Shown piece by piece: positions 14,309 to 24,000 of a stretch of DNA of 25,584 bases (positions are counted from its first letter, which is position 1; each line of letters begins with the position of its first letter). Source of the stretch: CAYMKL01 sp964390805 (lineage in GTDB: Bacteria; Chloroflexota; Anaerolineae; VGOG01); NCBI GenBank assembly GCA_964390805.1, contig CAYMKL010000098.1:1-25584 (forward strand), written 5' to 3'. The translations under genes were made by a program, and so were the position numbers. The notes below the pieces were generated by a model. It worked only from the letters and a program-made list of their open reading frames with translations. It searched no databases and was not told the origin of the DNA.

Positions 14309-15262
14309 ATGAACGAAGTGAGGATACGTAACTATCGCGAGCGCGATCTGGAACCCCTGGTCGAGCTCATCAACGCCGCCGATGCCGTGGATCAACTGGA
14401 GTGGGGAACCTCGCTCCAGGAACTGCAGGAGCGGTTCGCCTCGCCGACGCTCAAGCCTGAGGAGAACGTCTTCGTAGCTCAGGCGGGAGGACAAGTCGTC
14501 GGCTACACCAGGCTTCGGCTGAAGAAGGGGGAAGCAGAAAGCGTCTTCACAACTTACGGCGTCGTACATCCGGAGTGGCGCAGGCGAGGCATCGGACAGC
14601 GTCTGCTGAAGCGGGCTTACCAGCGAGCCCAGGAGCGGCTGGGGGAGGTCACCAGCGAGACGGTGTACTTCGATGCCGAATGTGAATCCAGAGAGGCCGG
14701 GCGCGTTGCCCTTTTTGCGAGCTTCGGAATGCGCCCGGCCCGTTATGACCTGGAGATGGCCTATGCGCCCTTGGAGGACATCCCTGAGCCCCAGTTCCCG
14801 CCGGGCATCGTCGTGCGAACCTGGGTCAGAGGTCAGGATGACGAGGGGGTGTTGGCCGTTCTCAACGAGACCTTCGCCGACCACTGGGGCTTCATCCCGG
14901 TGCCACTGGAGGATTGGCTCTATTGGGTCAACCTGCCCCGCTTTCGCCCGGAGCTGAACCTACTGGCGGTGGCAGGGGACGAGATAGCCGGCATCTGTCT
15001 TTGCGACGTCAACAAGGAGCACATCGCCCGCATTGGGCGCAAGGAGGGCTGGGTGGATGTCCTGGGCGTCCGTCGTCCCTACCGGCAGCAGGGCCTGGGC
15101 CGAGCCCTGCTGGTGGCTGGCCTACACGTCCTGAAGGAAGCCGGGATGGAGTCGGCCTCGTTGGGGGTAGACGCCGAGAGCCTGACCGGTGCCACCCGCC
15201 TGTACGAGAGTGTGGGCTTCGTGGAGCGCAGGCGGTACGTTCTCTATCGGCGGGCTCTGTAA
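14309..15262 (+). CDS. Tandem-GNAT acetyltransferase
   Basis: A 317-residue cytoplasmic protein with two GNAT folds. The first (~1-150) has the acetyl-CoA-binding motif RRRGIGQRLL (91-100). The second (~165-317) has RPYRQQGLGRALL (256-268) followed by the usual ATRLYESVGF near the C-terminus. This double arrangement resembles MshD-type mycothiol synthases, but such proteins are also common outside actinobacteria with unknown substrates. With no mycothiol genes in view, the substrate (an amine acetylated from acetyl-CoA) cannot be named. AAGGAG lies eight bases before the ATG. The nearest promoter is the consensus one at 14012-14040, with two terminators in between, so expression may depend on readthrough. 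A bidirectional terminator follows at ~15299-15330. Confidence 0.88.
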   Translation: MNEVRIRNYRERDLEPLVELINAADAVDQLEWGTSLQELQERFASPTLKPEENVFVAQAGGQVVGYTRLRLKKGEAESVFTTYGVVHPEWRRRGIGQRLLKRAYQRAQERLGEVTSETVYFDAECESREAGRVALFASFGMRPARYDLEMAYAPLEDIPEPQFPPGIVVRTWVRGQDDEGVLAVLNETFADHWGFIPVPLEDWLYWVNLPRFRPELNLLAVAGDEIAGICLCDVNKEHIARIGRKEGWVDVLGVRRPYRQQGLGRALLVAGLHVLKEAGMESASLGVDAESLTGATRLYESVGFVERRRYVLYRRAL

Positions 15263-15285
15263 CAATGACCAAATCCTGCGTTGCC

Positions 15286-15372
15286 ACGGTAGGCGAAAAG
15301 AGCCGCCCTCTGATCACAGGGCGGCTCTTTGATGCAATGTGAAGCGACATTTGTTGATGTGCCGCCGGGACT
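15286..15372 (+). repeat. Terminator-bearing intergenic repeat, copy 1
   Basis: The order ACGGTAGGC, AAAAG, a GCCGCCCT...GGCGGCT hairpin, TGAAGCGAC and GCCGCCG/GCGGCGG recurs at 17826-17908. In this copy the stem AGAGCCGCCCT/AGGGCGGCTCT (15299-15309 and 15318-15328) is 11 bp, flanked by A and T runs on both sides. It can therefore terminate both the acetyltransferase transcript (+) and the secreted-protein transcript (-). Confidence 0.75.
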
Positions 15373-15500
15373 GAACCTAAACGGCTTTTGGAAGCCGCCC
15401 CTGGCGGTCGCTGTTGAACGAGTTGTTGGGCAGCCAGCCATACCAGATTTGCTTGATCTTCTACCCCCCCACCAGATCCTAGCCCAAACTCCGCTATGGC

Positions 15501-15896
15501 TTACTTGCCGCGAGCGATCACTGCGATGGTATCTGTCCCAGAGTATGGCCCGTTCTGAGTATCCACTTCAAGAACGAAGGTAGCTTCACCTACAGCAACC
15601 ATGCTCTTAACTGTATCAAGGTTGCACTTGACAACTAGGTCACCCCTGTTGTCTGGGAAAGTCCAGATCCCTTCGACAAGTTGATCTTCCACATAGAGCT
15701 TTGCACCGAGTACCAAAGTGTAGCCAATATCGGTGTGTAGAGATACACTCCCACCGTTGGAGTTGAGATTGAGCACGTTAGGTGATACCACAACCTCAAT
15801 GGTGTTATCCTGAGCGAATACTCCACTTGTCAGGATCACCGCAAGAAGCGCCACCAGTGATAGCGTTCCCACACACAGTTTAGACAGCTTTTTCAT
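15501..15896 (-). CDS. Small secreted protein, unknown function
   Basis: A 131-residue protein. Residues 1-28 form a classical Sec signal peptide: MKKLSKLC, then a hydrophobic core LVALLAVILTSG, with likely cleavage after VFA before QDN. The mature part is ~103 residues of alternating short hydrophobic strands (IEVVVSPNVLNL, YTLVLGAKLYVED, ATFVLEVDTQNG, DTIAVIARGK) with little helix, suggesting a small Ig-like beta-sandwich. It has a single mature cysteine (VKCNL) and no lipobox or anchor. I do not recognise the family. The start is supported by AAGGAGG upstream of the ATG. It is a single-gene unit ending at the bidirectional terminator in the repeat at 15286-15372. Confidence 0.8.
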   Translation of the reverse strand: MKKLSKLCVGTLSLVALLAVILTSGVFAQDNTIEVVVSPNVLNLNSNGGSVSLHTDIGYTLVLGAKLYVEDQLVEGIWTFPDNRGDLVVKCNLDTVKSMVAVGEATFVLEVDTQNGPYSGTDTIAVIARGK

Positions 15897-16085
15897 TTGG
15901 TGTTTTCCTCCTTAATCATTTTTGGAACTACACGTCTTGACCAGAAATCTAGATATTCGTCTTGGGCCTAAGGACTTAGTTTCGGGAGATGCTCTTCATC
16001 TACTTCAGCGAGGTTGGGCCGGCTTAACCCCTGCACATTAGCTCTGATCTGGTGTACTAAGCGGAGATCTCGTCTGCCCAGTACG

Positions 16086-16144
16086 CTTGCTATAGCAAAA
16101 CGATGCTTGTGATGAATGAGCTTCACAAGCATTGAAATAGCAAG
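16086..16144. repeat. Two-tier inverted repeat
   Basis: Inner arms ATGCTTGTGA (16103-16112) and TCACAAGCAT (16123-16132) are perfect over 10 bp around a 10-base loop. Outer arms CTTGCTAT (16086-16093) and ATAGCAAG (16137-16144) are perfect over 8 bp. No T-run follows on either strand, so an operator or structural element is more likely than a terminator. Confidence 0.65.
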
Positions 16145-16227
16145 CTATCAGAACGCGCGGTATTGTATCACACAACAACTAGAACGTCAAATATGAATTT
16201 GTCAGAGGACCGACGCCTCCGTTAGAT

Positions 16228-16262
16228 TTGCCCTGCCCCAAGATTGGTGCTATACTTGCACC
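16228..16262 (+). promoter_or_regulatory. Transporter promoter with possible operator
   Basis: TTGCCC (16228-16233), a 17-base spacer and TATACT (16251-16256) make a plausible sigma70 promoter 29 bases before the GTG start. The -10 box lies between perfect inverted arms GGTGC (16246-16250) and GCACC (16258-16262), with further AGAT/ATCT complementarity outside. This suggests a repressor site over the promoter. Confidence 0.55.
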
Positions 16263-16284
16263 ATCTTAACATAGGAGGCCCGCG

Positions 16285-17592
16285 GTGAATCTTAAGCTGG
16301 ATTACAAAAAGGCGTTCCTGATTGGTTTTGGCTTCTTCGGCATCAGCGTGCTGTGGACGCTCTACAACTCCTACGTGCCGATCTACCTGCAAGCAGGCAG
16401 CCCAATGTTTGATGCGCCTGGGGAAGTGGGCTTTGGTCTTGGCGCTGGCCTGACGGGCGTGATCATGACGCTCGACAACATCGCCGCCTTCTTCCTCTTG
16501 CCGCTGATCGGCATCTGGTCCGACCGCGTCTGGACCCGCTTTGGCCGCCGCCTGCCCTTCATCCTCGTCCTCGCCCCCATCGCCATCGTAGCCTTCATTC
16601 TGATCCCGGTGACGTTGCGGATGATCCCGCCCGAACTCAGTGGGCAGGTAGACCGCCTGGGGACGCCGCTGGCGCTGTTCATGATCGCCGTAGGCGTCTT
16701 CCTGACGGCCATGGCCGGCTTTCGCACGCCGGTGGTCGCGCTCATGCCCGACCTGACACCCAGTCCGCTGCGCTCCCAGGCCAACGGCATCATCAACCTG
16801 ATGGGAGGCCTGGGGACGTTGATCGCCACCCTGGGCAGTGGCTTTTTGTACGGGATGGGACACATCGCGCCCTTCGTCTTCGGCGGTGTGCTGATGATCG
16901 CAGCGGTGCTGATGCTGCTGTTTTTCGTCAAGGAGCCGCGTGAGTTTGAGGCCGCAGCCCGCGAGGAGAAAGGACTGGGTGCGCTGCGCGGCATCAAGCG
17001 CATCTCGCCGGAGGCCCGGCGCAGCCTGGCGTTTCTGATGGGCGCCATTTTCTGCTGGTTCGTCGGCGGCACCGCAATCGAGGCCTTCCTCTCATCCTAC
17101 GGCGTGAGCGAGCTGGGCATGTCCACGGGCACAGCACCGCTGTTGATGGGAGTGGCATCGCTGGCGGCGCTGGCCTTCGCCATACCCTCCGGCTTTATCG
17201 CCGCCCGCTTCGGTCGGCGGCGGACGATCATCACCGGCATGGCCATCTTCGGCGTGCTGCTGCTGGCCAACTTCGTGCTGCGCAACGCCACGCTGATCTG
17301 GGGCTTCATGATCGCTGGGGGGATCAGCCTGTCCCTGGTCAACATCAACACGCTGCCCATGGTGGTGGACACCTCGGCTTCCGATGCTGACCTGGGGATC
17401 TACACGGGGCTGTACTACATCGCCTCGCAGTTGGCGTCCGTGGCTGGGCCGACGATCAACGGCTACATCGTGGAATGGGGCGGCGGCGACTACAACCTGA
17501 TCTTCATCGCCACGCCTGCCTTCTATGCCCTGGCCATCCTGTGTATGCTGAGAGTGACGAGGGGAGAGGCGAAGGTAGCAGTTGGCGGGTAG
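16285..17592 (+). CDS. MFS transporter, GPH/SLC45 (sugar carrier)-like
   Basis: A 435-residue integral membrane protein with about 12 hydrophobic segments. The loop IGIWSDRVWTRFGRRLPFI (~73-92) is the MFS signature between TM2 and TM3. FRTPVVALMPDLTPSPLRSQ (~148-167) is the conserved TM4-5 loop of the sucrose/glycoside-pentoside-hexuronide/SLC45 type, and a second MFS loop (GFIAARFGRRRTII) lies between TM8 and TM9. It probably moves a sugar or glycoside with a cation, but the substrate cannot be read from sequence. The start is GTG at 16285, set by AGGAGG at 16273-16278; no ATG fits better. It is a single-gene unit with its own promoter (16228-16256) and terminator (17622-17662). Confidence 0.88.
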   Translation: MNLKLDYKKAFLIGFGFFGISVLWTLYNSYVPIYLQAGSPMFDAPGEVGFGLGAGLTGVIMTLDNIAAFFLLPLIGIWSDRVWTRFGRRLPFILVLAPIAIVAFILIPVTLRMIPPELSGQVDRLGTPLALFMIAVGVFLTAMAGFRTPVVALMPDLTPSPLRSQANGIINLMGGLGTLIATLGSGFLYGMGHIAPFVFGGVLMIAAVLMLLFFVKEPREFEAAAREEKGLGALRGIKRISPEARRSLAFLMGAIFCWFVGGTAIEAFLSSYGVSELGMSTGTAPLLMGVASLAALAFAIPSGFIAARFGRRRTIITGMAIFGVLLLANFVLRNATLIWGFMIAGGISLSLVNINTLPMVVDTSASDADLGIYTGLYYIASQLASVAGPTINGYIVEWGGGDYNLIFIATPAFYALAILCMLRVTRGEAKVAVGG

Positions 17593-17621
17593 CTGTCAGC
17601 AGCAGCGGTCAGCGTTAGCAG

Positions 17622-17665
17622 AGCGGGCCTCGCTCGGCGGTGAGTGAGGCCCGCTTTGCTTTTCA
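17622..17665 (+). terminator. Intrinsic terminator of the MFS gene
   Basis: AGCGGGCCTCGCTC (17622-17635) pairs with GAGTGAGGCCCGCT (17642-17655) over 14 bp with one G-T wobble and a six-base loop, followed by TTGCTTTT. It lies 30 bases after the transporter stop. Confidence 0.85.
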
Positions 17666-17682
17666 CAGTGCGTTACTACCTT

Positions 17683-17820
17683 GACAATGTTAACTTCGCC
17701 TGCGTCAGACCTCCGAGGTCTGTGCAACAGCTCTAGGATGGCGAAATCGTATCTCTTGCAGGCATTTCGACGGGTGCAATCACCCATTGGAGACCTCGGA
17801 GGTCCAAACTTAACATTGTC
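17683..17820. mobile_element. MITE-like inverted-repeat element
   Basis: A 138-base element. Terminal arms GACAATGTTAA (17683-17693) and TTAACATTGTC (17810-17820) are perfect 11-bp inverted repeats. Subterminal arms GACCTCCGAGGTC (17708-17720) and GACCTCGGAGGTC (17792-17804) are reverse complements of each other and each nearly self-palindromic. The pentamer ACTAC occurs just outside both ends (17675-17679 and 17823-17827) and may be a target-site duplication, although 2-3 unmatched bases lie between it and the arms. There is no coding capacity, so it would need a transposase supplied elsewhere. Confidence 0.65.
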
Positions 17821-17825
17821 GAACT

Positions 17826-17908
17826 ACGGTAGGCCAAAAGCAAAGCCGCCCTGATCGCAAGGCGGCTGTCTTGGGTTATGAAGCGACGTTTTGTGTTGCG
17901 GCGGAGAC
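17826..17908 (-). repeat. Terminator-bearing intergenic repeat, copy 2
   Basis: Second copy of the repeat at 15286-15372, sharing ACGGTAGGC, AAAAG, GCCGCCCTGATC, GGCGGCT and TGAAGCGAC in order with small indels. The stem AGCCGCC (17844-17850)/GGCGGCT (17861-17867) is followed on the minus strand by TTGCTTTTGG, so it probably terminates the transcript of the giant gene at 18017-24991. Confidence 0.7.
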
Positions 17909-17932
17909 AGCGGCATCCCAGCCAGGAAGGGA

Positions 17933-17966
17933 CAGTCCCCTGGAGCTGGCGGGCTCCAGGGGACTG
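17933..17966. repeat. Perfect 13-bp stem-loop downstream of the giant gene
   Basis: CAGTCCCCTGGAG (17933-17945) and CTCCAGGGGACTG (17954-17966) are perfect inverted repeats around an eight-base loop, 50 bases past the stop of the giant gene. There is no T-run on either side. It could protect the 3' end of the mRNA or be a REP-type element. Confidence 0.7.
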
Positions 17967-18016
17967 CGATTGACAAGGGTACACTGCCCCCAGCTATGGG
18001 GCTACCACGCGAACTA

Positions 18017-21000
18017 CTAGAAGGGACTCTCGCACCCAAAATCGACGCCTAATTCGAAGCCACCGGGCTTGATGTAGGTGACCAGAACCTCTGCGCCGCA
18101 GGTCCAGCACCAGCTATCGTCCCACCAGCGCCCTTCCCAGGTGTACCAGTACTCTGGATCGCAGAAGCCGATGCCCACGGCCGCCCACGCCTGGCCTGTG
18201 GCTGCAAAGCAGTTTTCTCCCTCGGATTTGGGTTTGGTGCATTCCCGATGACCCTCGCTAAAGCCTTCAGGAGCTACCTCCTCGATGGTTAAGGCCACGG
18301 TGCCCCGACCACTGAAGATACAAGCCACCGTCCCGTAGACAGAACCTTGTATCTTGCCGCCCCAGACGGAATCACTGCCATCGCTAGGGGTAAAGTGCCA
18401 GACCCTTACTTCTGCACCGACGCTCAACTCGGCCAAACAACTATAGCTGATTAAGGGGAATCCGCCCATTACAGCAACGTAAGCCCCTTCGTAGGTCAGT
18501 CGATTCACATCGCCCGGGTGGGCCCCGAACTTATCCATCAAGTTCCCGAACCCTGCCTCTCGCAGCACGGGGCTGCCCGGATCAATTATGCCAAAGAGTA
18601 CAGCGCCACCTAGTACGAACCGGCTTCCGGCTACCGTGACGTGGGCAACACCTTGAAACCCAAAATACTGGAACTTCCGTCCATCGAATTTCCCTCCGCC
18701 AAGGACGGCAGCCACGTCTCGGAACTCGAAATCGAATATCCCCGCCGAGATGGTGTATTGATTGATAGTGACGCCACCTTCCACGCGCTCGAAACCTTCC
18801 TTTGTCCCAATTAGTACGATACCGTCTATTTCGGTTACATCGCCCAGCAGGAAGCTCTTGGCATTGTCTAATCGAATGATCCATTCAGCGTCCCGGTTAT
18901 AATTCAGGTTGATCCAGTCTACCTGGAGGAGCGCCAGCTCGTCGGGTTCCTTTTCTCCTAAGTTAACCGCAAACTGCATCCCGAAGCGCAGGCTCTTCAC
19001 ATTGAAGCTGTCGCCGCTGGCGAAGAATATGGCCTGGCCCAAGCCCTTCTCGACGCTGACGCCAGCGTTCTCGAGAATCTGGCCAGAGCTAAACGAGGTC
19101 AAGCCGTAAACAGGGTCCTGGACATCCGATGGCATGAATATCGGCTCCAGGATATCAAACGCCTTGTCGAAGCTGTTCTCTCCCCACCCTGTCCAAATAT
19201 CCTCAGCCAGATCCACCACATCGTCATCGTCCGGGTCGTATAGGCCCAGGGTCAGGGTATATCCGAACTTTGTGGCCCAAACGGTAACATCATCCTTCAC
19301 ATCATCCCAATCGTCGAAGGCTTTCACGCCGGGATCGCCGTCCTCCCTGGGCCGGTGCATGGCCAAGGCCCGGAAGGCCGCCTGACTGGCGGTGCCGCCC
19401 ACGAAGATGCCAAACTCACTCCCAAAGCTATTAATGTCAGGCCGCTCATCGAAATGAATAGTGACGATTGCCGCGATGTCCGTCTCAATGACTTCCAAGT
19501 TCTGACCGGCGAGAACTCCCACCAGCGCTCCGCCCGCACTGTTGCCCAGAAACTTAACCGGAATGTCGAAGTCAACAAGGTCGTTGACCACCGGCCAGGA
19601 CCAGCGCAGACTGAGCTCCTCTATCACGGCCTGCGTCAACTGGCCCAGCTTGCTGTTGATGGCAATCGGAAATGCTCCGAGCGGCTCGTCCCCAAGGAAT
19701 TGGCTGACGCTGGTCGCCCGCGCTGCTCCATCTTTGTAACGTTCGACCCCGCCGAAGTACTCCACGCAGCCGTTGCCGTCCAATACCACAAAGCCGCAGC
19801 CCACGCCATCGCCCGTGGTGGAGCAGGCCTTTAGCGACTCGGGCGTAAGTTTGCCTTCAGCGTCCAGGAGCTCGTCGGGCAGCTCCAATAAGGTATCGTC
19901 TAGCTCCAGCCCCAGGGTATCGGGCAGGCTGCTGATTTTCATCAGCGTGCTGTAGTAGCGGCTCAGCTTCACGTCGGTCAGGGCATAGGGCACACCGCTC
20001 ACGCGGTAGTAATCAAGCTGGCCGGAGGCACTACCACTGCCAGTGACCTCGATGTCGCCGTAGTCGCCGTTGGGGAACCACTGGCTGATTATGGGCACGG
20101 TAACGAAGTCGTCCGTTTCGGCGAGGCTCGTGGCTTTGGGTCCCAGGCCCGTGATCACGGCGGTCCCCCTCAGGGCCAGAATCTTCTTCTGCCGCGGGTC
20201 TTTCCCGTCATTGTACGGTTCGTACCACCAGGTGCTCGGAGTCTGCTCGAACTCCCAGTACTTGTGCAGGAACGGGTCCACGGGGCCAATGATGTCGCCG
20301 GCGAGTGGCCGATTCTCGCCTTCCCATTCAGTTTCGTTCAGGGGCAGGACCACATCGCTGGGGTAGGGCAGGAACAGCTCAGTTTGAATGTCCGCTTCAA
20401 GAATGGCGTTGTCCAGGAACACCGCGTCGAAGTTGAGGATGGTCACCTGGTAGTGCAGGTAGTTCTCCCTCGCAATGCCGTCTGGGTTGATGATGAGGTT
20501 CTCGCTGACACCGCCGCGGCGAACATAGAGGTCCATGTCTACGTCGTCGAAGGAAGCATCGGGGTAGGCGGAATACCAGACAGAGCCGCCACGCCGGTTG
20601 ATGTTGATCCCCGGGTCGAGGTCGCCGCCGGTAATCGGTTCGGGCAGTCGGCTCCAAGCGTTCTCCGCTGGCATGGGCGCTGGTGTCGTGTTTTTGTCCT
20701 CGAAGACAGCGGCCGCAGCGAAGAAGGTGCCTTCAACATCGGCAAGAAACGGCGGTGCTACGAAAAAGCCAGGCCAGGACACGGCGAATAGGCATGACTG
20801 TAGATTCCCGCTTAGCCCCAAGTCTGCAAGCAGAACACCGTTTCTCTCGACACGGAGGATATCGTCTTGCACGTAGATGTCAGGCTCGCAGACCTCGCTG
20901 CCGGGGATGACGTCATCTTCGTCTGGGTCTGGATTGGGCCGATAGCCTGAGACCAGCTCACCGCTGGCGCGGACGTAGGTGGTGTCTGTGCCGGCTTTGA

Positions 21001-24000
21001 AGTACTCTAACCGGAGGCCGGCGTTGGTGAGCGCGCCGCTCACGATCTGGCTTGCATCAATGTCCACACTGGCGCCGCTAGCCGAGACGACCGCACCGGC
21101 GGGCAGGCTGGTGACGTAGCTGATGGCGTTCACAGTGGCGAAGCTGCCCTGTAGCCCATCTTTGGTCACTATGGCGTTGATACTTGTATAGCGTTCTCGC
21201 ATGAAGCCCAGGTTATTGTCTGGATCGGCCGGACTGCCGATAACCGGCGGCGTATAGCCCAGGCGGTCCGACGTGCAGACCTTTCCCCCCAGAGAGATTG
21301 AGCCCGGGCCGAAAGCCATGCTGTCGCTGTGGAGCCGCCAGGGCAGGTTCTCGTCGAGCAGGTGAAGAGCGGGATCGGCGTTGTCGCATCGTTGGCCGGG
21401 GGTGTTCACGAGCAGAGGCTGGAAACTCAAGTCGGTCCCCAAATCGGCGAAGACACCGAATACCCGGCGGTTGCGCGAAGCTTGCGGGTCCACAGCCGTC
21501 GGGTCCACAACCGTGATGGGCAGGTTCAGAATAAGCTCGACGTTGGCCTCGTTGGGCAAGAACTCGAATCCAAGGAAGTGAGTCTTGAATCGGTCGAGTT
21601 CGCTCGTAGCAAAATCCAAATTCAAATTCTCGTCGTCCAGGTCCAGCATGATGCGGCCGCTCGTAAGTCGTCCGGCCCCATCCACGGCTATGTTGACGAA
21701 CTCGATGGGCAACTCCTCCTCAAACCACGGTGTCAGAAAACCCGTTCCGTAGATGCCGTTAGGGTCCCAGCCGGAATCATTGCACTCAACCACGAGGCTG
21801 TCAACGTTGATAGTCCAACCGTTATGCAACAGGATTTGCGGAAGGTATTCTGGTCCTTCGAATATGCAATTGTCTGGGAAGCTGGGAGGCGGGCGCAGGG
21901 GATAGGTCAGCTTGATGTAGTCCGGTGTGGGGGTCACGCGCGGGCCTAGCTCGACCGTCCCCCAGTAGCCCAACACTTCGAAGCTGGTGGGGCTGAAGGC
22001 CAGGGCCGTGTAATTGTAGGTCTCGTTAACACTCAGGTCGGCGGTATCGGCGACCACCCAGGTAGCTACCGGTCCCCTACGCGGGTCGTCGAACCAGCTG
22101 GAGTTGTCCAGGGCCTGCACCGGCGTCACCTGCATCCAACTGCCGCCGTCCAAGATCTGGCGGAAGACGGCTACCCAGGGCGCAAACTCCCACTGGTCAG
22201 GAAAAAGCGCCTCGATATGGATGTAGACTTCGGGATTGGACGGGCCGGAGGCCCACTCGACGGCGAACAGGGACTTGATCCCGGTCATGTGCCGGTTGGT
22301 ATCGAGGAAGTCGTTGACGTTGCGCAGCCAGACGACGGTGCCCTCACTCTCCCCGTTGGCGTTGGTGCTCTGCACCTTCACCATCAGCGTTGCGCCAGGC
22401 GGCACGCCAACGAGTGCCTGCCCGTTGGTGATCGTCGTGGTGGTAGTTATGTTACCTTCTGCTCCGGACTGAGGTTGGGTGATCGTTACCTCGTGACCGT
22501 CAACGCCGGGGGTTCCGTCACCGCCATCATCGAAGGTCAACGTATACTCCACAATGCCCGTTTCCACGTCAGTAACAACATCGGTAACGGTAATGGTAGG
22601 GTTTCTCGGTGGATGGCCGGGGTCGAGCACGGTGCAGTACTCAATCTGGTTGCTGGTGTTGCCATGCCCATCCACACCCTCCAGCCGGTAGTAGACGATG
22701 GTGGCGAAGGGCGGTATATACGAATCGAGGAAAGTAGCGCTGTTATCCTCCACCAGAACGCGCTTGATCAGATGCCAGGGGAGAGGGGCAGCCTGATCAA
22801 AGGCCCGATAGATGACGATCTGCCTGAACGATGGGTCAAGCCCAGTTAAGTTGATTGCCGGGCTGTTGTTGGCACAGTTAACGTCATCGTAGGGTATGGG
22901 ATCGAGGTCCGGCGCCTCCCGTGGGAAGAGGCCCGCCAGATCCATCCTGCCTGGAGGCGACCAGTTGCCGGCGTTATCCCGGACCTGCACCCGGTACCAG
23001 AAGGATGTCCCTACGGGGGGTGTATCGGTGAACGTTAAGGTGAAGGTGGGGCTGGCCACCGGGTAGGGGATACCGAGGGGCTCGAGCTCGGTCCAACTGG
23101 TAATGGGCAGGGTGGCCGTGGGGCTGCGGGTGACGAAAAAAAGCAGTGGGAGGCTGATCTCTAAGTCGTCTGTGTAGTTCCAGGTAACGGTAATGTGGCC
23201 GTTGGGCTCAACCATCACTTCCAGGTGCAAGTCGGTGATAGGTTCGGGGCTGCCCAGCTCCCGCACCGGCACGGTTATCACACTGGAGCACGTTCCCTCG
23301 TTGCTCAGCAAGTCTACCGGACAGGCTTTGTAGTCCCATTTTCTGTAGATGTCATTCGGGTCGCTGTCGGCGAAAATCGTCTTCAGGTCGTCCTGGAAGA
23401 ATGCATCGTCATCGCAATCCTCGCCGTCGCCGGGATGGCCGGGGCGGATGAGCTGGTTGCCAACACCATTGGTGGCTGGAGGATTGGTCAGCTCCCACTC
23501 GGAGCCTTCCCATCCCCATCTACGGCGATAGACGTTGTAGCCGGCGATGGCGGGGTAATTGGGCCAGTCGCCGTCGCCCGGCGGCAGGTCCCAGATCAGG
23601 AAGACCCGCCCATCAGCCCGTGCGTCCGACTGGAAAGCATCCCAGTTGTAGCGTTCCTCGACATTGAAGAGACGCCAACTGGGCCGCTCGCCCAGGCCGG
23701 GCGGCCCGTCGAAGACCGAACTCTCCCGCAGGTTAGTGGGAGCAGGGATAGCAGCGTTTGGAACAATGCTCACTGGGCCAAAGCGGGGCCAGGCGGCTCC
23801 CGTGCGCGCCACGTAGTACTCCATGACCTCGTTGGCCGGTACTGCTAAATCCAGGTAGGCGGCGCCGATGGCCAACGCAACCTGGTAATAGCGGTCAGCC
23901 AGCAGAGTAGCCCAGGCGAAGTTGGCGAGCAGGGCGTCATAAACCTCCTGCTCGGTCAACGGAGGGACCTCCTGACCCGGGTCCTTTGGCGGATCTCGCA

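Larger units (their letters stand above)
15897..16284. other. Divergent intergenic region, no gene
   Basis: This 388-base gap separates the divergently transcribed secreted protein and MFS transporter. I see the AAGGAGG site for the left gene, a large stem-loop at 16086-16144, and the transporter promoter at 16228-16256. No ORF with coding character was found, and no clear promoter for the secreted protein. Confidence 0.6.
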
